Assembly (NCBI RefSeq): GCF_006783905.1
Contig: NZ_VFPE01000008.1
Span: 111,734-175,733 of the forward strand
Source: Microbacterium kyungheense
Lineage (GTDB): Bacteria; Actinomycetota; Actinomycetes; Actinomycetales; Microbacteriaceae
Length of the DNA: 64,000 nt
Reading direction: 5' to 3'
The notes under the pieces: model-generated
The model's input: only the letters and a program-made list of their open reading frames with translations
What the model was told of the DNA's origin: nothing
Database searches by the model: none
Translations under genes and position numbers: made by a program
In this document: piece after piece, positions 34,448 to 44,430 of the stretch
Numbering within the stretch: the first letter of the stretch is position 1
How the letters are laid out: each line of letters starts with the position of its first letter

Positions 34448-36067
34448 TCAGCGACGGCCGGGGAGGAACCGTCGCACGAGCCCCGTCGCGACCGACAGCT
34501 CGGGGGCGCGGAAGAGGGCGAGGAACGCGACGTAGACCACCATCGACGCCAGTCCGATGATCGCGGAGCCGACGGCCCCGAGAAGAGCGCTGGATGCCGT
34601 CCACCCGTCGGCTCCGCCCAGCAGGACGAAGACGCCCCACCCCGCGGCGGCGGCGGGGATGGCGGCGAGCACGAATCGGCCGAGCGAGAGCAGCCAGGAG
34701 GCCGTGCGCAGTCCCCCGAGCCGGCGCTGCAGCAGCCATGTCGCGAGGACGACCTGCACGATGCTTGCGAACGACTGCCCGATGGCGACGACGGCGGCGA
34801 GGTACTCGAGCCCGATGACGCCGGCGTTCACGAGGCCCCAGGCGCCGTAAGCGGTCGCGACGACGATCGCGCACTGCACGAGGGTGAACCAGAACGGCGT
34901 GCGGGTGTCGTCGTAGGCGTAGAACGTGCGCTGGATGACGAAGAGGACGGCCAGCGGGATCAGGCCGATGAGATAGGCGAGGAGCACCCAGGCGGCTTGC
35001 ACGGCCTCGCTCGCCGTGTTGGTGAAGATGCGCGAGGCCGGCACAGCCGCGGCGGCGAGGGCGAACGTGGCGAAGACCACGAACACGCCGAGGGTGCGGA
35101 TGCTCCGGCCGATGTCGCCGCGCACCTCGTCGTCGCGTCCCGCGTGGGCATGCTCGCTGAGCTGGGTGAAGTAGGGGGTCCCGATCGACAGGACGATGAT
35201 CGAGTACGGGAGCATGAACAGCAGCCACGCGTATCCCATGGCGGCCGCCGCGGGTCCGTCACCCGACGCCTCCGACACGACGCGGCCCTGCAGCAGGCCC
35301 GCGATCTGCCCCGCCGCCACCATCAGGAACGTCCAGCCCGCGAGGCGTCCGATCTGCCCGAGGCCGACGCCCCGCCAGGCGAAGTCGGGTCGCACGTGCA
35401 GGCCGGTGCGGCGCCAGAAGAAGAACAGGATGACGGCCTGGACGACGATGCCGAGGGTCGCGGTACCTGCGAGCAGGGCGATCATCGACGGCGTCCAGTC
35501 GACGACCTCCGTGAGCGGGCCGCCGAACAGGGCGAGGAAGACCAGGAACCCCGCGATCGACACGATGTTGTTGACGATCGGCGCCCACGTGAACGGTCCG
35601 TAGATGCGGCGCGCGTTGAGAGCCTCGCCGACGAGCGCGTACAGGCCGTAGAAGAGGATCTGCGGCAGGCACCAGTAGGCGAAGGCCGTCGCCAGCGCGA
35701 GCTGTGCGGCGCTGTAACCCGGGGCGTACAGCTGGACGAGCCACGGCGCCGCGAGCGTGGCGAGCGCGGTCGTCACCAGCAGCACGACGGTGCCGAGCGT
35801 GAAGACCTTCGAGATGAACGCGCGCCCACCGTCCTGGTGCGACGCCGCCTTCACGATCTGAGGCACCACGACGGCGGTGAGCAGGCCGGTGGAGATGAGC
35901 GCGTAGATGTTGTTCGGCAGCTGGTTCGCCGTCGCGAACGCGTCGCCGGCGTGGCTGTTGACCGATCCGACGACCGCCACGAGCACGATTCCGCGCAGAA
36001 ACCCCGTCAGCCGCGACACGATCGTGCCGGCGCCGATCATGACGCTCGCGCGCCCGATGCCGCTCAC
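34448..36067 (-). CDS. murJ: Lipid II flippase MurJ (MviN)
   Basis: 539 residues from a GTG at 36067, which overlaps the preceding stop as GTGA (36064-36067). About 14 membrane spans of the MOP superfamily. The N-terminus SVMIGAGTIVSRLTGFLRGI and the Arg/Asp residues in the central cavity are typical. It moves lipid II across the membrane for peptidoglycan synthesis. The order DUF6049-murJ-trxB-trxA is conserved in actinobacteria. It lacks the C-terminal pseudokinase seen in mycobacteria. Confidence 0.94.
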   Translation of the reverse strand: MSGIGRASVMIGAGTIVSRLTGFLRGIVLVAVVGSVNSHAGDAFATANQLPNNIYALISTGLLTAVVVPQIVKAASHQDGGRAFISKVFTLGTVVLLVTTALATLAAPWLVQLYAPGYSAAQLALATAFAYWCLPQILFYGLYALVGEALNARRIYGPFTWAPIVNNIVSIAGFLVFLALFGGPLTEVVDWTPSMIALLAGTATLGIVVQAVILFFFWRRTGLHVRPDFAWRGVGLGQIGRLAGWTFLMVAAGQIAGLLQGRVVSEASGDGPAAAAMGYAWLLFMLPYSIIVLSIGTPYFTQLSEHAHAGRDDEVRGDIGRSIRTLGVFVVFATFALAAAAVPASRIFTNTASEAVQAAWVLLAYLIGLIPLAVLFVIQRTFYAYDDTRTPFWFTLVQCAIVVATAYGAWGLVNAGVIGLEYLAAVVAIGQSFASIVQVVLATWLLQRRLGGLRTASWLLSLGRFVLAAIPAAAAGWGVFVLLGGADGWTASSALLGAVGSAIIGLASMVVYVAFLALFRAPELSVATGLVRRFLPGRR

Positions 36068-38304
36068 TTCTCGCCTCCGTCGTCTCCTGCGGAGGGGGTG
36101 GATGCCTCGTCCGCGGGATCCTCGGCGTCGGCCGCCTGCGCATCGGACGTCTCGGGTGCGGGGGCAGCGGCATCCACGGGTCGACGGCGGCGGCGCATGC
36201 GCAGGACTGTCCGGACGATGCCGATGACGACGAGACCGCCCACGACGACGGCCAGGGCGGCGATGCCGACGCCCTCCCAGTCGGCCCACACGTTGATGTC
36301 GACGGTCTCGGGCTCGCCGATGGCGACGAACGCGGGACTGCGCAGCTGCAGCGTCAGGGTGACTTCGCCCCGGCCCACACGGGCCTGCACGGGAACGTCG
36401 ACGCGGGTGTTGCTCTGGGGCGTGGCGACGACGGTGGTCTCTCCCTGCACGTCGAGGCGCAGGTTGTCGGGCGTCGTGTACAGCACGAGGTTCACCGGAT
36501 ACGGCAGGTCGTTGTGCACCCAGAACTGCAGCGGCGCCCTCGACCCGAACAGGTTCGTCGGCGTCGTGGGCAGCAGGCCCACCGACCCCAGGGTGGTCTG
36601 CGTGGCCGCGCGGTGGTCGGCGAGAGCGGTCGGCCACTCGGGGTCGCCCACCCACGCGACGCCCAGCACCTGCAGCATCGCGTTGCGCTCTCGACCGGTG
36701 AGCAGCGACGGGTCGTCGAGGATCGTCGCGAAGCGGCTCAGCTCGTTCTCGTCGCCGACGAGCGCGGATGCCGCGGCCGCACGTTCGGGCGTCGCCTCGA
36801 TGTCGGTGAGCTCGACGGCGGTGGGCGCACCCGATGCGAGCACCGCGAGCCCGCGCGGATCCACGCCCGGGGCGGCCGCCGCGGCCGTGATGGCGGTGCC
36901 GAGGCCGAGCCGGGAGCGGTCCTCGCCGCGGCCGACGGTGACCAGCAGGGGACCCGTGGACTCGGCTGTCGCGAACGCGAGGTACGCGGTCGCGGCGGTC
37001 AGCGGCGCGCCGCGCAGCCACGTCTCGTCGCGCTCCGAGCCCTCGTTGAGCGCCTCCGAGACGTCGCTGTCGTACACGAGCACGCCGGCATCGCCCACGG
37101 AGCCGTTAGCCGCGACGGTCGCACCGGCCGCGCCGGCCCGCGTCGTCGCCGATGGGATGACCGTCAACGATGCGGTGTCGTCGGTGGCGAGGCCGCCGAG
37201 CGTCGCGATGACGTCGGTGTCGGCGGTCCCGTCGGCCGGCCAGTACATGGCCGCACGGTCGGCCGGGCCGATCTCGAGCAGCTCCGCCGTGGACGGGAGG
37301 GCCGCACCAGGGGCCGGCGTCGCGGTGGCGCTCGTGGTCGGCGTCGGGGTGGGCTCGGGCGAGGGCGTCGCCGGCGGGAAGTCGTCGGGCGACATCGCGT
37401 ACGTGAACGACTTCGGAGCGAGCGGGCGCGTCAGCCCGGACTGCAGCTGCGCCGTCACGTCCGCGTCGCCGAACTGCAGGGCGAACCGCGAGTTGGGAAG
37501 GGCGTCGAGCTGCGCGAGCCATTCCAGCGCGGGCTGCGGTGCGGCCGTGCCGAGCACGCGGATGGCGGCGGGTATCGCCGGATCGACGGCGAGGATCGCG
37601 TCGGTGCCCGTGACGGCCCCGAGCTGGCTGGTCAGGGCGCCGTCGGGTGCGGTGAGCTCGGCGAGCTCGTCCGAGGTGAGCAGGCCCTCCTGGCGGGGTC
37701 CGGCGGTGATCGGCACGATGACGCCGATGTCGACGGGGGCGCGGCTGTCGTCCGGCACGATCACGGCGCTCGTGGAGCTCACCACGCCCGCATCGGACGT
37801 GTAGGACGCGACGAGCGGGTAGACACCCGGGGTGAGGCCCGCCAGGGCGGGGTCCTCGGGCGCCAGGGTAAGCGCACCCTCCTCGTCGGTGCCCGGCGCG
37901 ACGGCCTCCAGCGCCTTGGTGGCGATGGGCTGGACGGTGGCCTCGTCGAGGTCGCCGGACAGCCAGTCCCCCAGGGCGGTGCGCGAGGCAAGCGGCGTCC
38001 GGCCCATCGACAGCGTGACCTCGATGGGGGCGAGCTCGGCGTCCGTGCCGTTCTGAAGCGACAACCACACGGTCAGCGCGTCACCGGGACGCACGATGCC
38101 GTTGGACACCGGGGCGAGGGTGAAGACGGTCGTGCCCGGCGCGATCGACGAGGTGGGGGTCGGCGTGGGCGACGGCTCGGTCGCGGCGAACGCAGGAGCG
38201 GGTAGCGCGACGCCCAGCGCCGCCACGGCGGCGAGGGCGGCGGTCACGAGGCGAGGGGCGCGGCGTGGGGGGCGCCGCCGAACTCGCGGTCTGGTCACGA
38301 TCAT
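36064..38304 (-). CDS. DUF6049 secreted, membrane-anchored protein
   Basis: 746 residues. It begins with a strongly basic signal peptide ending near ALPAPAFAA, then a Pro/Thr-rich linker. A large extracytoplasmic region contains beta-rich segments, a repetitive Pro/Thr/Ala stretch at about residues 310-335 and a late immunoglobulin-like part. One membrane span (about 685-707) is followed by a basic RMRRRRR stop-transfer and a short acidic cytosolic tail. This family is encoded directly upstream of murJ in many actinobacteria and is presumed to act in envelope assembly. The function is unknown. Confidence 0.86.
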   Translation of the reverse strand: MIVTRPRVRRRPPRRAPRLVTAALAAVAALGVALPAPAFAATEPSPTPTPTSSIAPGTTVFTLAPVSNGIVRPGDALTVWLSLQNGTDAELAPIEVTLSMGRTPLASRTALGDWLSGDLDEATVQPIATKALEAVAPGTDEEGALTLAPEDPALAGLTPGVYPLVASYTSDAGVVSSTSAVIVPDDSRAPVDIGVIVPITAGPRQEGLLTSDELAELTAPDGALTSQLGAVTGTDAILAVDPAIPAAIRVLGTAAPQPALEWLAQLDALPNSRFALQFGDADVTAQLQSGLTRPLAPKSFTYAMSPDDFPPATPSPEPTPTPTTSATATPAPGAALPSTAELLEIGPADRAAMYWPADGTADTDVIATLGGLATDDTASLTVIPSATTRAGAAGATVAANGSVGDAGVLVYDSDVSEALNEGSERDETWLRGAPLTAATAYLAFATAESTGPLLVTVGRGEDRSRLGLGTAITAAAAAPGVDPRGLAVLASGAPTAVELTDIEATPERAAAASALVGDENELSRFATILDDPSLLTGRERNAMLQVLGVAWVGDPEWPTALADHRAATQTTLGSVGLLPTTPTNLFGSRAPLQFWVHNDLPYPVNLVLYTTPDNLRLDVQGETTVVATPQSNTRVDVPVQARVGRGEVTLTLQLRSPAFVAIGEPETVDINVWADWEGVGIAALAVVVGGLVVIGIVRTVLRMRRRRRPVDAAAPAPETSDAQAADAEDPADEASTPSAGDDGGEK

Positions 38305-38422
38305 CCTGTCGGGGGTTCGCTCCTGTGCGATGTCCTGACCGCACGATCGACTGCGATTCTACGGTCCGCGCCTCCGAGCCTGCAGGACGCCATGCTCCAG
38401 GTGTGCCGGATAACGTGAAGAC

Positions 38423-40000
38423 GTGCTTCCCGAACCGGACCCCGCCCTCTGCCGCTCGCTCGCCGCTGATCTGCGCGACGCGGGCTTCACCGCCGAGGGC
38501 GTGCGCGACGCGTGGGGCGCCGCGGCCGACGACGCCATCGCGCGCGGCCTGCGCTCGCCGGCGGTGCGCGCACTCGGGGGCCGCGACGACGCCCTCGCCG
38601 TGCTGTCGAGACTTCTCGTGCTCGGGATGCCGGAGGCCGCGGCATCCGTCGATCGCTCACTCACCCGCACGGGCGCCGCCGGCCTCGTCGGGCTGGGGCT
38701 CGCCGCGGTCGAGGGCGACTTCGTGCGTCCGCTCGCGGTGGTGCGGCCGCAGTCGTACGCCGACGGGACGGTGCCCGACCAGCAGTCCGGCCCCGACCAG
38801 CAATCCGGCCCCGGGCAGTGGTGGATCGCGAGCGACCTCGACGAGGCCGCGCTGGGCGGTCCGCTGCCCGAGGACCACGTCCTCGGGGTGGGCGGCGCGT
38901 CGCTGACACTCGCGGGGCTGCAGCTGCCGACTCCCGCGGCCCGCGGACTGGATGTGGGAGCGGGATGCGGCATCCAGGCGCTGCGCGCCCGCGTACAGGT
39001 CGACCACGTCGTCGCGACCGACATCTCGGCGCGGGCGCTCGCGTTCACACGGCTGAACGCGCTGCTGAACGGCATCGAAGCCATCGAGACGCGGCTGGGG
39101 AGCCTGTTCGAGCCGGTCGCGGGCGAGGAGTTCGACCGGGTCGTGTCGAACCCGCCGTTCGTCATCACGCCGAGGGTCGCCGACGTGCCCGCGTACGAGT
39201 ACCGCGACGGCGGCATGGTGGGCGACGACGTGGTGGCCGCGTTCGTCACCGGTGTCGGTGCGCACCTGACGCCGGGCGGCATCGCCCAGCTGCTCGGCAA
39301 CTGGGAGACCCGCGACGGTGTCGACGGCCTCGACCGTGTGCGCGCGTGGGTGGAGTCGTCGCCCGTGCCGCTGGACGCGTGGGTGGTCGAGCGGGAGAGC
39401 CTCGACCCGCTGTCTTACGCGGAGCTGTGGGTGCGGGACGGCGGCACGCTGCCCGGGACCGCCGGCTTCACACGGCTGGTCGACGCGTGGCTCGACGACT
39501 TCTCGGAGCGCCGGGTCAGCGAGGTCGGCTTCGGGTACCTGCTGCTGCGGCGCCCGGTCGAGGGCGCCCCGACGCTCGCGCGCTACGAACGACTGCACGG
39601 TGCCCTCGGGAGGGGAGGGGTGCTCGCCGGCGACGGCCTCGGCGCGCACCTCGCCGACGCGCTCGCCGCGCACGATCGGCTGCGGACGCTGGACGACGCC
39701 GGGCTGGCGGCATCCACCCTCGTCGTCGCCGGCGACGTCACCGAGGCCAGGCACCACCTGCCCGGGGCCGAGGATCCCACGGTCATCGAGCTGCGCCAGG
39801 GCGGCGGGTTCGGCCGGGCGCTGGGCGTCGACCCGGGGCTGGCCGCCCTCGTCGGCGCGTGCGACGGCGACCTGCCCGTGGGCGTCCTCATCGACGCGAT
39901 CGCCCAGCTGCTCGGAGTCGATGCGCCCCCGCTGCGGGCGGACCTGCTCCCCCGCGTGCGCGAGCTGCTCTTCACCGGGTTCCTCCGGTTCGCGCACTGA
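38423..40000 (+). CDS. Class I SAM-dependent methyltransferase (HemK/RsmC-like)
   Basis: 525 residues from a GTG at 38423. The N-terminal ~150 residues are the helical DUF7059-like region. The methyltransferase core follows, with GLDVGAGCGIQALRA (about 175-189), VVATDISARALAFT and the catalytic-type VVSNPPFVI motif (about 240). An NPPF motif indicates methylation of an exocyclic amine or glutamine side chain. The C-terminal ~150 residues resemble a winged-helix regulatory region. Substrate unknown. It is 20 bp upstream of the CCA-adding gene. Confidence 0.88.
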   Translation: MLPEPDPALCRSLAADLRDAGFTAEGVRDAWGAAADDAIARGLRSPAVRALGGRDDALAVLSRLLVLGMPEAAASVDRSLTRTGAAGLVGLGLAAVEGDFVRPLAVVRPQSYADGTVPDQQSGPDQQSGPGQWWIASDLDEAALGGPLPEDHVLGVGGASLTLAGLQLPTPAARGLDVGAGCGIQALRARVQVDHVVATDISARALAFTRLNALLNGIEAIETRLGSLFEPVAGEEFDRVVSNPPFVITPRVADVPAYEYRDGGMVGDDVVAAFVTGVGAHLTPGGIAQLLGNWETRDGVDGLDRVRAWVESSPVPLDAWVVERESLDPLSYAELWVRDGGTLPGTAGFTRLVDAWLDDFSERRVSEVGFGYLLLRRPVEGAPTLARYERLHGALGRGGVLAGDGLGAHLADALAAHDRLRTLDDAGLAASTLVVAGDVTEARHHLPGAEDPTVIELRQGGGFGRALGVDPGLAALVGACDGDLPVGVLIDAIAQLLGVDAPPLRADLLPRVRELLFTGFLRFAH

Positions 40001-40020
40001 CGCTCGATAGGCTGGAGACC

Positions 40021-41460
40021 ATGCTCAATATGGCCGAGGGCATCGCGCGCCTCGGCGCGCTCGCCGAGTCCCCCGTCGTCGACACGCTCGCCCGGGCCTT
40101 CGCGGACGCCGGGTTCGACCTCGCGATCGTGGGGGGTCCGGTGCGGGATGCGCTCCTCGGACGCCGCACCAACGACCTCGATTTCACGACCGATGCGCGC
40201 CCCGACGACATCCTGCGGGTCGTCAAGCCGGTGAGCTCCACACAATGGGACATCGGGCGTGCGTTCGGCACCATCGGCGCGCGTGTGCGCGGCGAGCAGG
40301 TCGAGATCACGACGTACCGCGCCGACAGCTACGACGGCGTCACCCGCAAGCCCACCGTCGAGTTCGGCGACACGCTCGAGTCCGACCTCGTGCGCCGTGA
40401 CTTCACCGTCAACGCCATGGCGCTGCGCGTCCCCGGGCGCACGCTGGTCGACCCGACCGGCGGTGTCGAGGACCTCGTGCACAGCGTCCTGCGCACGCCC
40501 GCCGATCCGCAGGTGAGCTTCGGCGACGACCCGCTGCGCATGCTGCGGGCCGCCCGCTTCGCGTCGCAGCTCGGGTTCGCCGTCGACCCCGCCACCGAGG
40601 CGGCGATGGCCGAGCTGCGGCACACCCTGTCGATCGTCAGCCCCGAGCGCATCCAGGGCGAGCTCGTGAAGCTCCTCGCGACGGACGACCCGCTGCGCGG
40701 CATCCGCCTCCTCGTCGAGACCGGGCTCATGGCCGAGTTCCTGCCCGAGATCCCCGCGCTCAAGCTCGAGGTGGACGAGCACCACCACCACAAGGACGTG
40801 TATGAGCACTCGCTCACCGTGCTGCGGCAGGCGATCGAGCTCGAGAAGACACGCAACCCGGATGCCGCACCCGACGTGCCCCTGCGCCTGGCGTCGCTGC
40901 TGCACGACATCGGCAAGCCGGCGACGCGCCGTCTGGAGTCGGGCGGCGGCGTGACGTTCTACCACCACGACCTTAAGGGTGCCCGCTTGGCGCGCAAGCG
41001 CCTGCAGGAGCTGCGGTTCGACTCCGACACGATCGGGACCGTCACGCGGCTCATCGAGCTGCACCTGCGGTTCTTCGGGTACTCGGAGGGCGCGTGGACG
41101 GACTCCGCGGTCCGCCGCTACGTGCGGGATGCCGGAGCCGAGCTCGAACGCCTCCACATCCTGACGCGCGCCGACGTGACCACGCGCAACGTCCGCAAGG
41201 CGCGCGGCCTGGCTGCGGCCTACGACGACATCGAGCGCCGCATCGCCGAGCTCGCCGAGCAGGAGGAGCTCGACGCCATCCGGCCGGAGATCGACGGCAA
41301 CCGCATCCAGGAGGTGCTGGGCATCCCGCCCGGGCGCGAGGTGGGCGAGGCGTACCGGTTCCTGCTCGACCTGCGCCTGGACGAGGGCGTCGTGGGCGAG
41401 GACGAGGCGGAGCGGCGCCTGCGGGACTGGTGGGCGGCGCGCAGCGAGGACGCGCGCTGA
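40021..41460 (+). CDS. cca: CCA-adding tRNA nucleotidyltransferase
   Basis: 479 residues. The class II nucleotidyltransferase head domain has GGPVRDALLGRRTNDLDFTT (about 39-58), with Asp-Leu-Asp metal ligands, then RRDFTVNAMAL and DDPLRMLRAARFASQ. A C-terminal HD domain has LLHDIGKP and EHHHHKDVYEHSLTV. It adds CCA to tRNA 3' ends, needed here because the window's tRNAs do not encode CCA. It is encoded divergently from murJ-trxBA as in other actinobacteria. Confidence 0.95.
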   Translation: MLNMAEGIARLGALAESPVVDTLARAFADAGFDLAIVGGPVRDALLGRRTNDLDFTTDARPDDILRVVKPVSSTQWDIGRAFGTIGARVRGEQVEITTYRADSYDGVTRKPTVEFGDTLESDLVRRDFTVNAMALRVPGRTLVDPTGGVEDLVHSVLRTPADPQVSFGDDPLRMLRAARFASQLGFAVDPATEAAMAELRHTLSIVSPERIQGELVKLLATDDPLRGIRLLVETGLMAEFLPEIPALKLEVDEHHHHKDVYEHSLTVLRQAIELEKTRNPDAAPDVPLRLASLLHDIGKPATRRLESGGGVTFYHHDLKGARLARKRLQELRFDSDTIGTVTRLIELHLRFFGYSEGAWTDSAVRRYVRDAGAELERLHILTRADVTTRNVRKARGLAAAYDDIERRIAELAEQEELDAIRPEIDGNRIQEVLGIPPGREVGEAYRFLLDLRLDEGVVGEDEAERRLRDWWAARSEDAR

Positions 41461-41604
41461 CACCCGGTGTCACGTCGAGCGGGTTTCAGTTCGGTTACGA
41501 ATCGTTCACTCGATTGCCAAGTCGCCCGTGCGGGGTGAAGATAGCGCAACGAGTCGTGTCATCGGAGACGCGGCAACCCGACACACACAGCAGAGGTAGC
41601 ACTC

Positions 41605-43245
41605 ATGTCACTGCACCACAGCGCGCGCGGCCGCATCGGCCTCGCCATCGGAGCCTTCGGGGCCTCCGCCCTGCTCCTCGCCGGCTGCGCCGGCGGTGGC
41701 GGAGGGGGCGGCAACGATGACGGCGGCAACGCGTCGGGCGAGCCGCTGATCGTCGGGACGACCGACAAGGTGACCACGCTCGACCCGGCCGGCTCGTACG
41801 ACAACGGCTCGCTGGCGGTCCAGACCCAGGTCTTCCCGTACCTGGTGAACACCGACTACAACAGCACCGACGTCGTCCCCGACCTCGCCGAATCGGCCGA
41901 GTTCACCTCCGACACCGAGTACACGGTCAAGCTGCCCTCGGGCCTCAAGTGGGCCAACGGCAACGACCTGACCTCGTCCGACGTCAAGTTCTCGTTCGAC
42001 CGCAACATCAAGATCGCCGACCCGAACGGCGCGTCGAGCCTGCTCTACAACCTCGACAGCGTCGAGGCGCCCGACGACACGACCGTCGTGTTCCACCTCA
42101 AGACGGCGAACGACCAGGTCTTCCCGTTCATCCTGACGAGCTTCCCCGGCGCGATCGTCGACGAAGAGGTCTTCTCGGCCGACGCGGTCACGCCCGACCA
42201 GGACATCGTCGACGCCGAGGCGTTCGGCGGTCCGTACTCGATCACGTCGTGGGACTTCAACAAGACCGTCGAGTTCACCCCGAACGAGAACTACAAGGGT
42301 CTGCTGGACGCGCCCGTCAACGACGGCGTGATCCTCAGCTACTTCGCCGAGTCGTCGAACCTCAAGCTCGCCGTGCAGGAGGGCGATGTCGACGTCGCGT
42401 ACCGCAGCCTCTCGGCCACGGACGTCGACGACCTGAGCAAGAACGACAAGGTCAAGGTCGTCGACGGTCCCGGCGGCGAGATCCGCTACATCGTCTTCAA
42501 CTTCAACACGCAGCCGTACGGTGCCACGACCGCTGAGGCCGACCCGGCCAAGGCACTCGCGGTGCGCCAGGCCGTGGCCGACCTCGTCGATCGCCAGGCG
42601 ATCTCGGAGCAGGTCTACAAGGGCACGTACACGCCTCTGTACTCCTACGTGCCCGAGGGCTTCGCCGGCGCGACCGACGCGCTGAAGGGCCTGTACGGCG
42701 ACGGCGACGGCGGTCCCGACGTCGACAAGGCGAAGGCCACGCTCGAGGCCGCCGGCGTCACCACTCCGGTCGCGCTCAGCCTGCAGTACAGCCCGGACCA
42801 CTACGGCCCGTCGTCGGGCGACGAGTACGCCCTCGTGAAGTCGCAGCTCGAAGAGAGTGGCCTGTTCACGGTCGACCTCAAGTCGACGGAGTGGGTGCAG
42901 TACTCGAAGGACCGCACGTCGGACGTGTACCCCGCGTACCAGCTGGGCTGGTTCCCGGACTACTCGGACGCCGACAACTACCTGACGCCGTTCTTCCTGA
43001 CCGACAACTTCCTCGGCAACCACTTCAGCGACGAGCAGACCGAGCAGATGATCCTGGATCAGGCGGTCAACCCCGACCCCGCTGCCCGCACCAAGGAGAT
43101 CGAGGACATCCAGGCTCGCGTGGCCGAGCTGCTCTCGACCGTCCCGCTGCTGCAGGGCGCTCAGGTGGCCGTCGCGGGCACCGGCGTCGACGGTGTCATC
43201 CTCGACGCGTCGTTCAAGTTCCGCTTCGCCCCGCTCACCAAGTAA
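41605..43245 (+). CDS. Peptide-type ABC transporter substrate-binding lipoprotein (SBP family 5)
   Basis: 546 residues. A signal peptide with lipobox LLLAGC places lipidated Cys28 at the mature N-terminus, followed by a Gly/Asn linker. The rest is a family 5 (DppA/OppA) fold: TDKVTTLDPAGSYDNGSL, a central YNLDSVEAPDD segment, and the C-terminal NYLTPFFLTDNFLGNHFSD. First gene of a four-gene operon with two permeases and a fused ATPase. Substrate probably peptides or a similar compound; not determined. Confidence 0.93.
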   Translation: MSLHHSARGRIGLAIGAFGASALLLAGCAGGGGGGGNDDGGNASGEPLIVGTTDKVTTLDPAGSYDNGSLAVQTQVFPYLVNTDYNSTDVVPDLAESAEFTSDTEYTVKLPSGLKWANGNDLTSSDVKFSFDRNIKIADPNGASSLLYNLDSVEAPDDTTVVFHLKTANDQVFPFILTSFPGAIVDEEVFSADAVTPDQDIVDAEAFGGPYSITSWDFNKTVEFTPNENYKGLLDAPVNDGVILSYFAESSNLKLAVQEGDVDVAYRSLSATDVDDLSKNDKVKVVDGPGGEIRYIVFNFNTQPYGATTAEADPAKALAVRQAVADLVDRQAISEQVYKGTYTPLYSYVPEGFAGATDALKGLYGDGDGGPDVDKAKATLEAAGVTTPVALSLQYSPDHYGPSSGDEYALVKSQLEESGLFTVDLKSTEWVQYSKDRTSDVYPAYQLGWFPDYSDADNYLTPFFLTDNFLGNHFSDEQTEQMILDQAVNPDPAARTKEIEDIQARVAELLSTVPLLQGAQVAVAGTGVDGVILDASFKFRFAPLTK

Positions 43246-43340
43246 GAGACGGTGCCGGCGATGGGGCGGTCCGCTCGTCGGGCCGCCCCATCGCCATGCG
43301 TCGATCCGTCTGCCGCAAGACCCACAGTTAGGCCCCGCCC

Positions 43341-44429
43341 ATGACCAGCGACGTCGCTGCCGTCGAACAGCCTCCTCCGATGCTCGCCGCACCCCGGACC
43401 CGATCCGGAGGGGGGATGCTGTGGCGCTACCTGCTGGTGCGCTTCCTGCTCATCTTCCCCACGGTGCTCATCCTGGTGTCGGTGGTGTTCTTCCTCATCC
43501 GCCTGACCGGAGACCCCATCACCGCGGCGCTGGGCGGACGGCTCCCTCCGGACCAGCTGCAGGCGCGCATCCACGAGGCGGGCTTCGATCGCCCGATCAT
43601 CGTGCAGTACTTCGAGTACCTGGGCCAGGTCTTCACCGGCAACTTCGGCACGACGCTCACCGACAACCAGCTCGTCACCGACGTGCTGATCCGCTACGGC
43701 ACGGCGACCCTCGAGCTCGCCGTGTTCGCGCTGATCGTGGCCTTCATCGTCGGCATCCCGCTGGGACTGGTCGCCGCGGCCAAGCGTGACAAGGCGCCCG
43801 ACGCCGGACTCCGCGTGAGCGCGATCCTGTTCTACGCGACGCCGGTGTTCTTCGCCGGTCTGGTCGCGAAGCTCATCTTCTCGGTGTGGCTCGGCTGGTT
43901 CCCCGTCAGCGGACGCGCCAGCGTGCGGACCGAACTGGCGCTCAATCGCGAGGGCGGCACCGGCCTCTACCTCATCGACGCCATCGCGAGCGGCAACCCC
44001 GCCTACGTGCAGGACGTCATCCTGCACGCCGTGCTCCCCGCGATGACGCTGGGCCTCGCCATCGGCGGCGTCTTCCTGCGACTCGTTCGCACCAACGTCA
44101 TCGGCACGCACAACATGCCGTACATCGATGCCGCCCGTTCGCGGGGCGTGAGCGAGTACCGGCTCGTGCGCAAGCACGCCTACAAGCCGGCGCTCATCCC
44201 GATCGTGACCGTGATCGGACTCCAGGTGGCGATCCTGCTCTCGGGCGCGGTGCTCACCGAGACGACGTTCGAATGGCAGGGCATCGGATTCCAGCTCGCG
44301 AAGTATCTCGGCTCGCGGGACTTCGTCGCCGTGCAGGGCATCGTCGCGATGATCGCGATCATCGTCGCCCTGACCAATTTCGTGGTCGACGTGATAGCGG
44401 CCTTCCTCGACCCGAGGGTGAGGTACTGA
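43341..44429 (+). CDS. Peptide-type ABC transporter permease (DppB-like)
   Basis: 362 residues. A short N-terminal cytosolic stretch, then about six membrane spans. An RLTGDPI motif after the first span, and a coupling-helix EAA-type loop (AARSRGVSEYRLVRKHAYKP), identify a DppB-like BPD permease. Its stop is followed within one base by the ATG of the DppC-like permease. Confidence 0.94.
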   Translation: MTSDVAAVEQPPPMLAAPRTRSGGGMLWRYLLVRFLLIFPTVLILVSVVFFLIRLTGDPITAALGGRLPPDQLQARIHEAGFDRPIIVQYFEYLGQVFTGNFGTTLTDNQLVTDVLIRYGTATLELAVFALIVAFIVGIPLGLVAAAKRDKAPDAGLRVSAILFYATPVFFAGLVAKLIFSVWLGWFPVSGRASVRTELALNREGGTGLYLIDAIASGNPAYVQDVILHAVLPAMTLGLAIGGVFLRLVRTNVIGTHNMPYIDAARSRGVSEYRLVRKHAYKPALIPIVTVIGLQVAILLSGAVLTETTFEWQGIGFQLAKYLGSRDFVAVQGIVAMIAIIVALTNFVVDVIAAFLDPRVRY

Positions 44430-44430
44430 G

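Noticed and set aside
34448..37021. Single 857-residue protein joining the murJ frame to its upstream extension
   Set aside because: The part before 36067 overlaps the well-supported DUF6049 gene in another frame and is Arg-rich shadow sequence. MurJ begins at the GTG at 36067.
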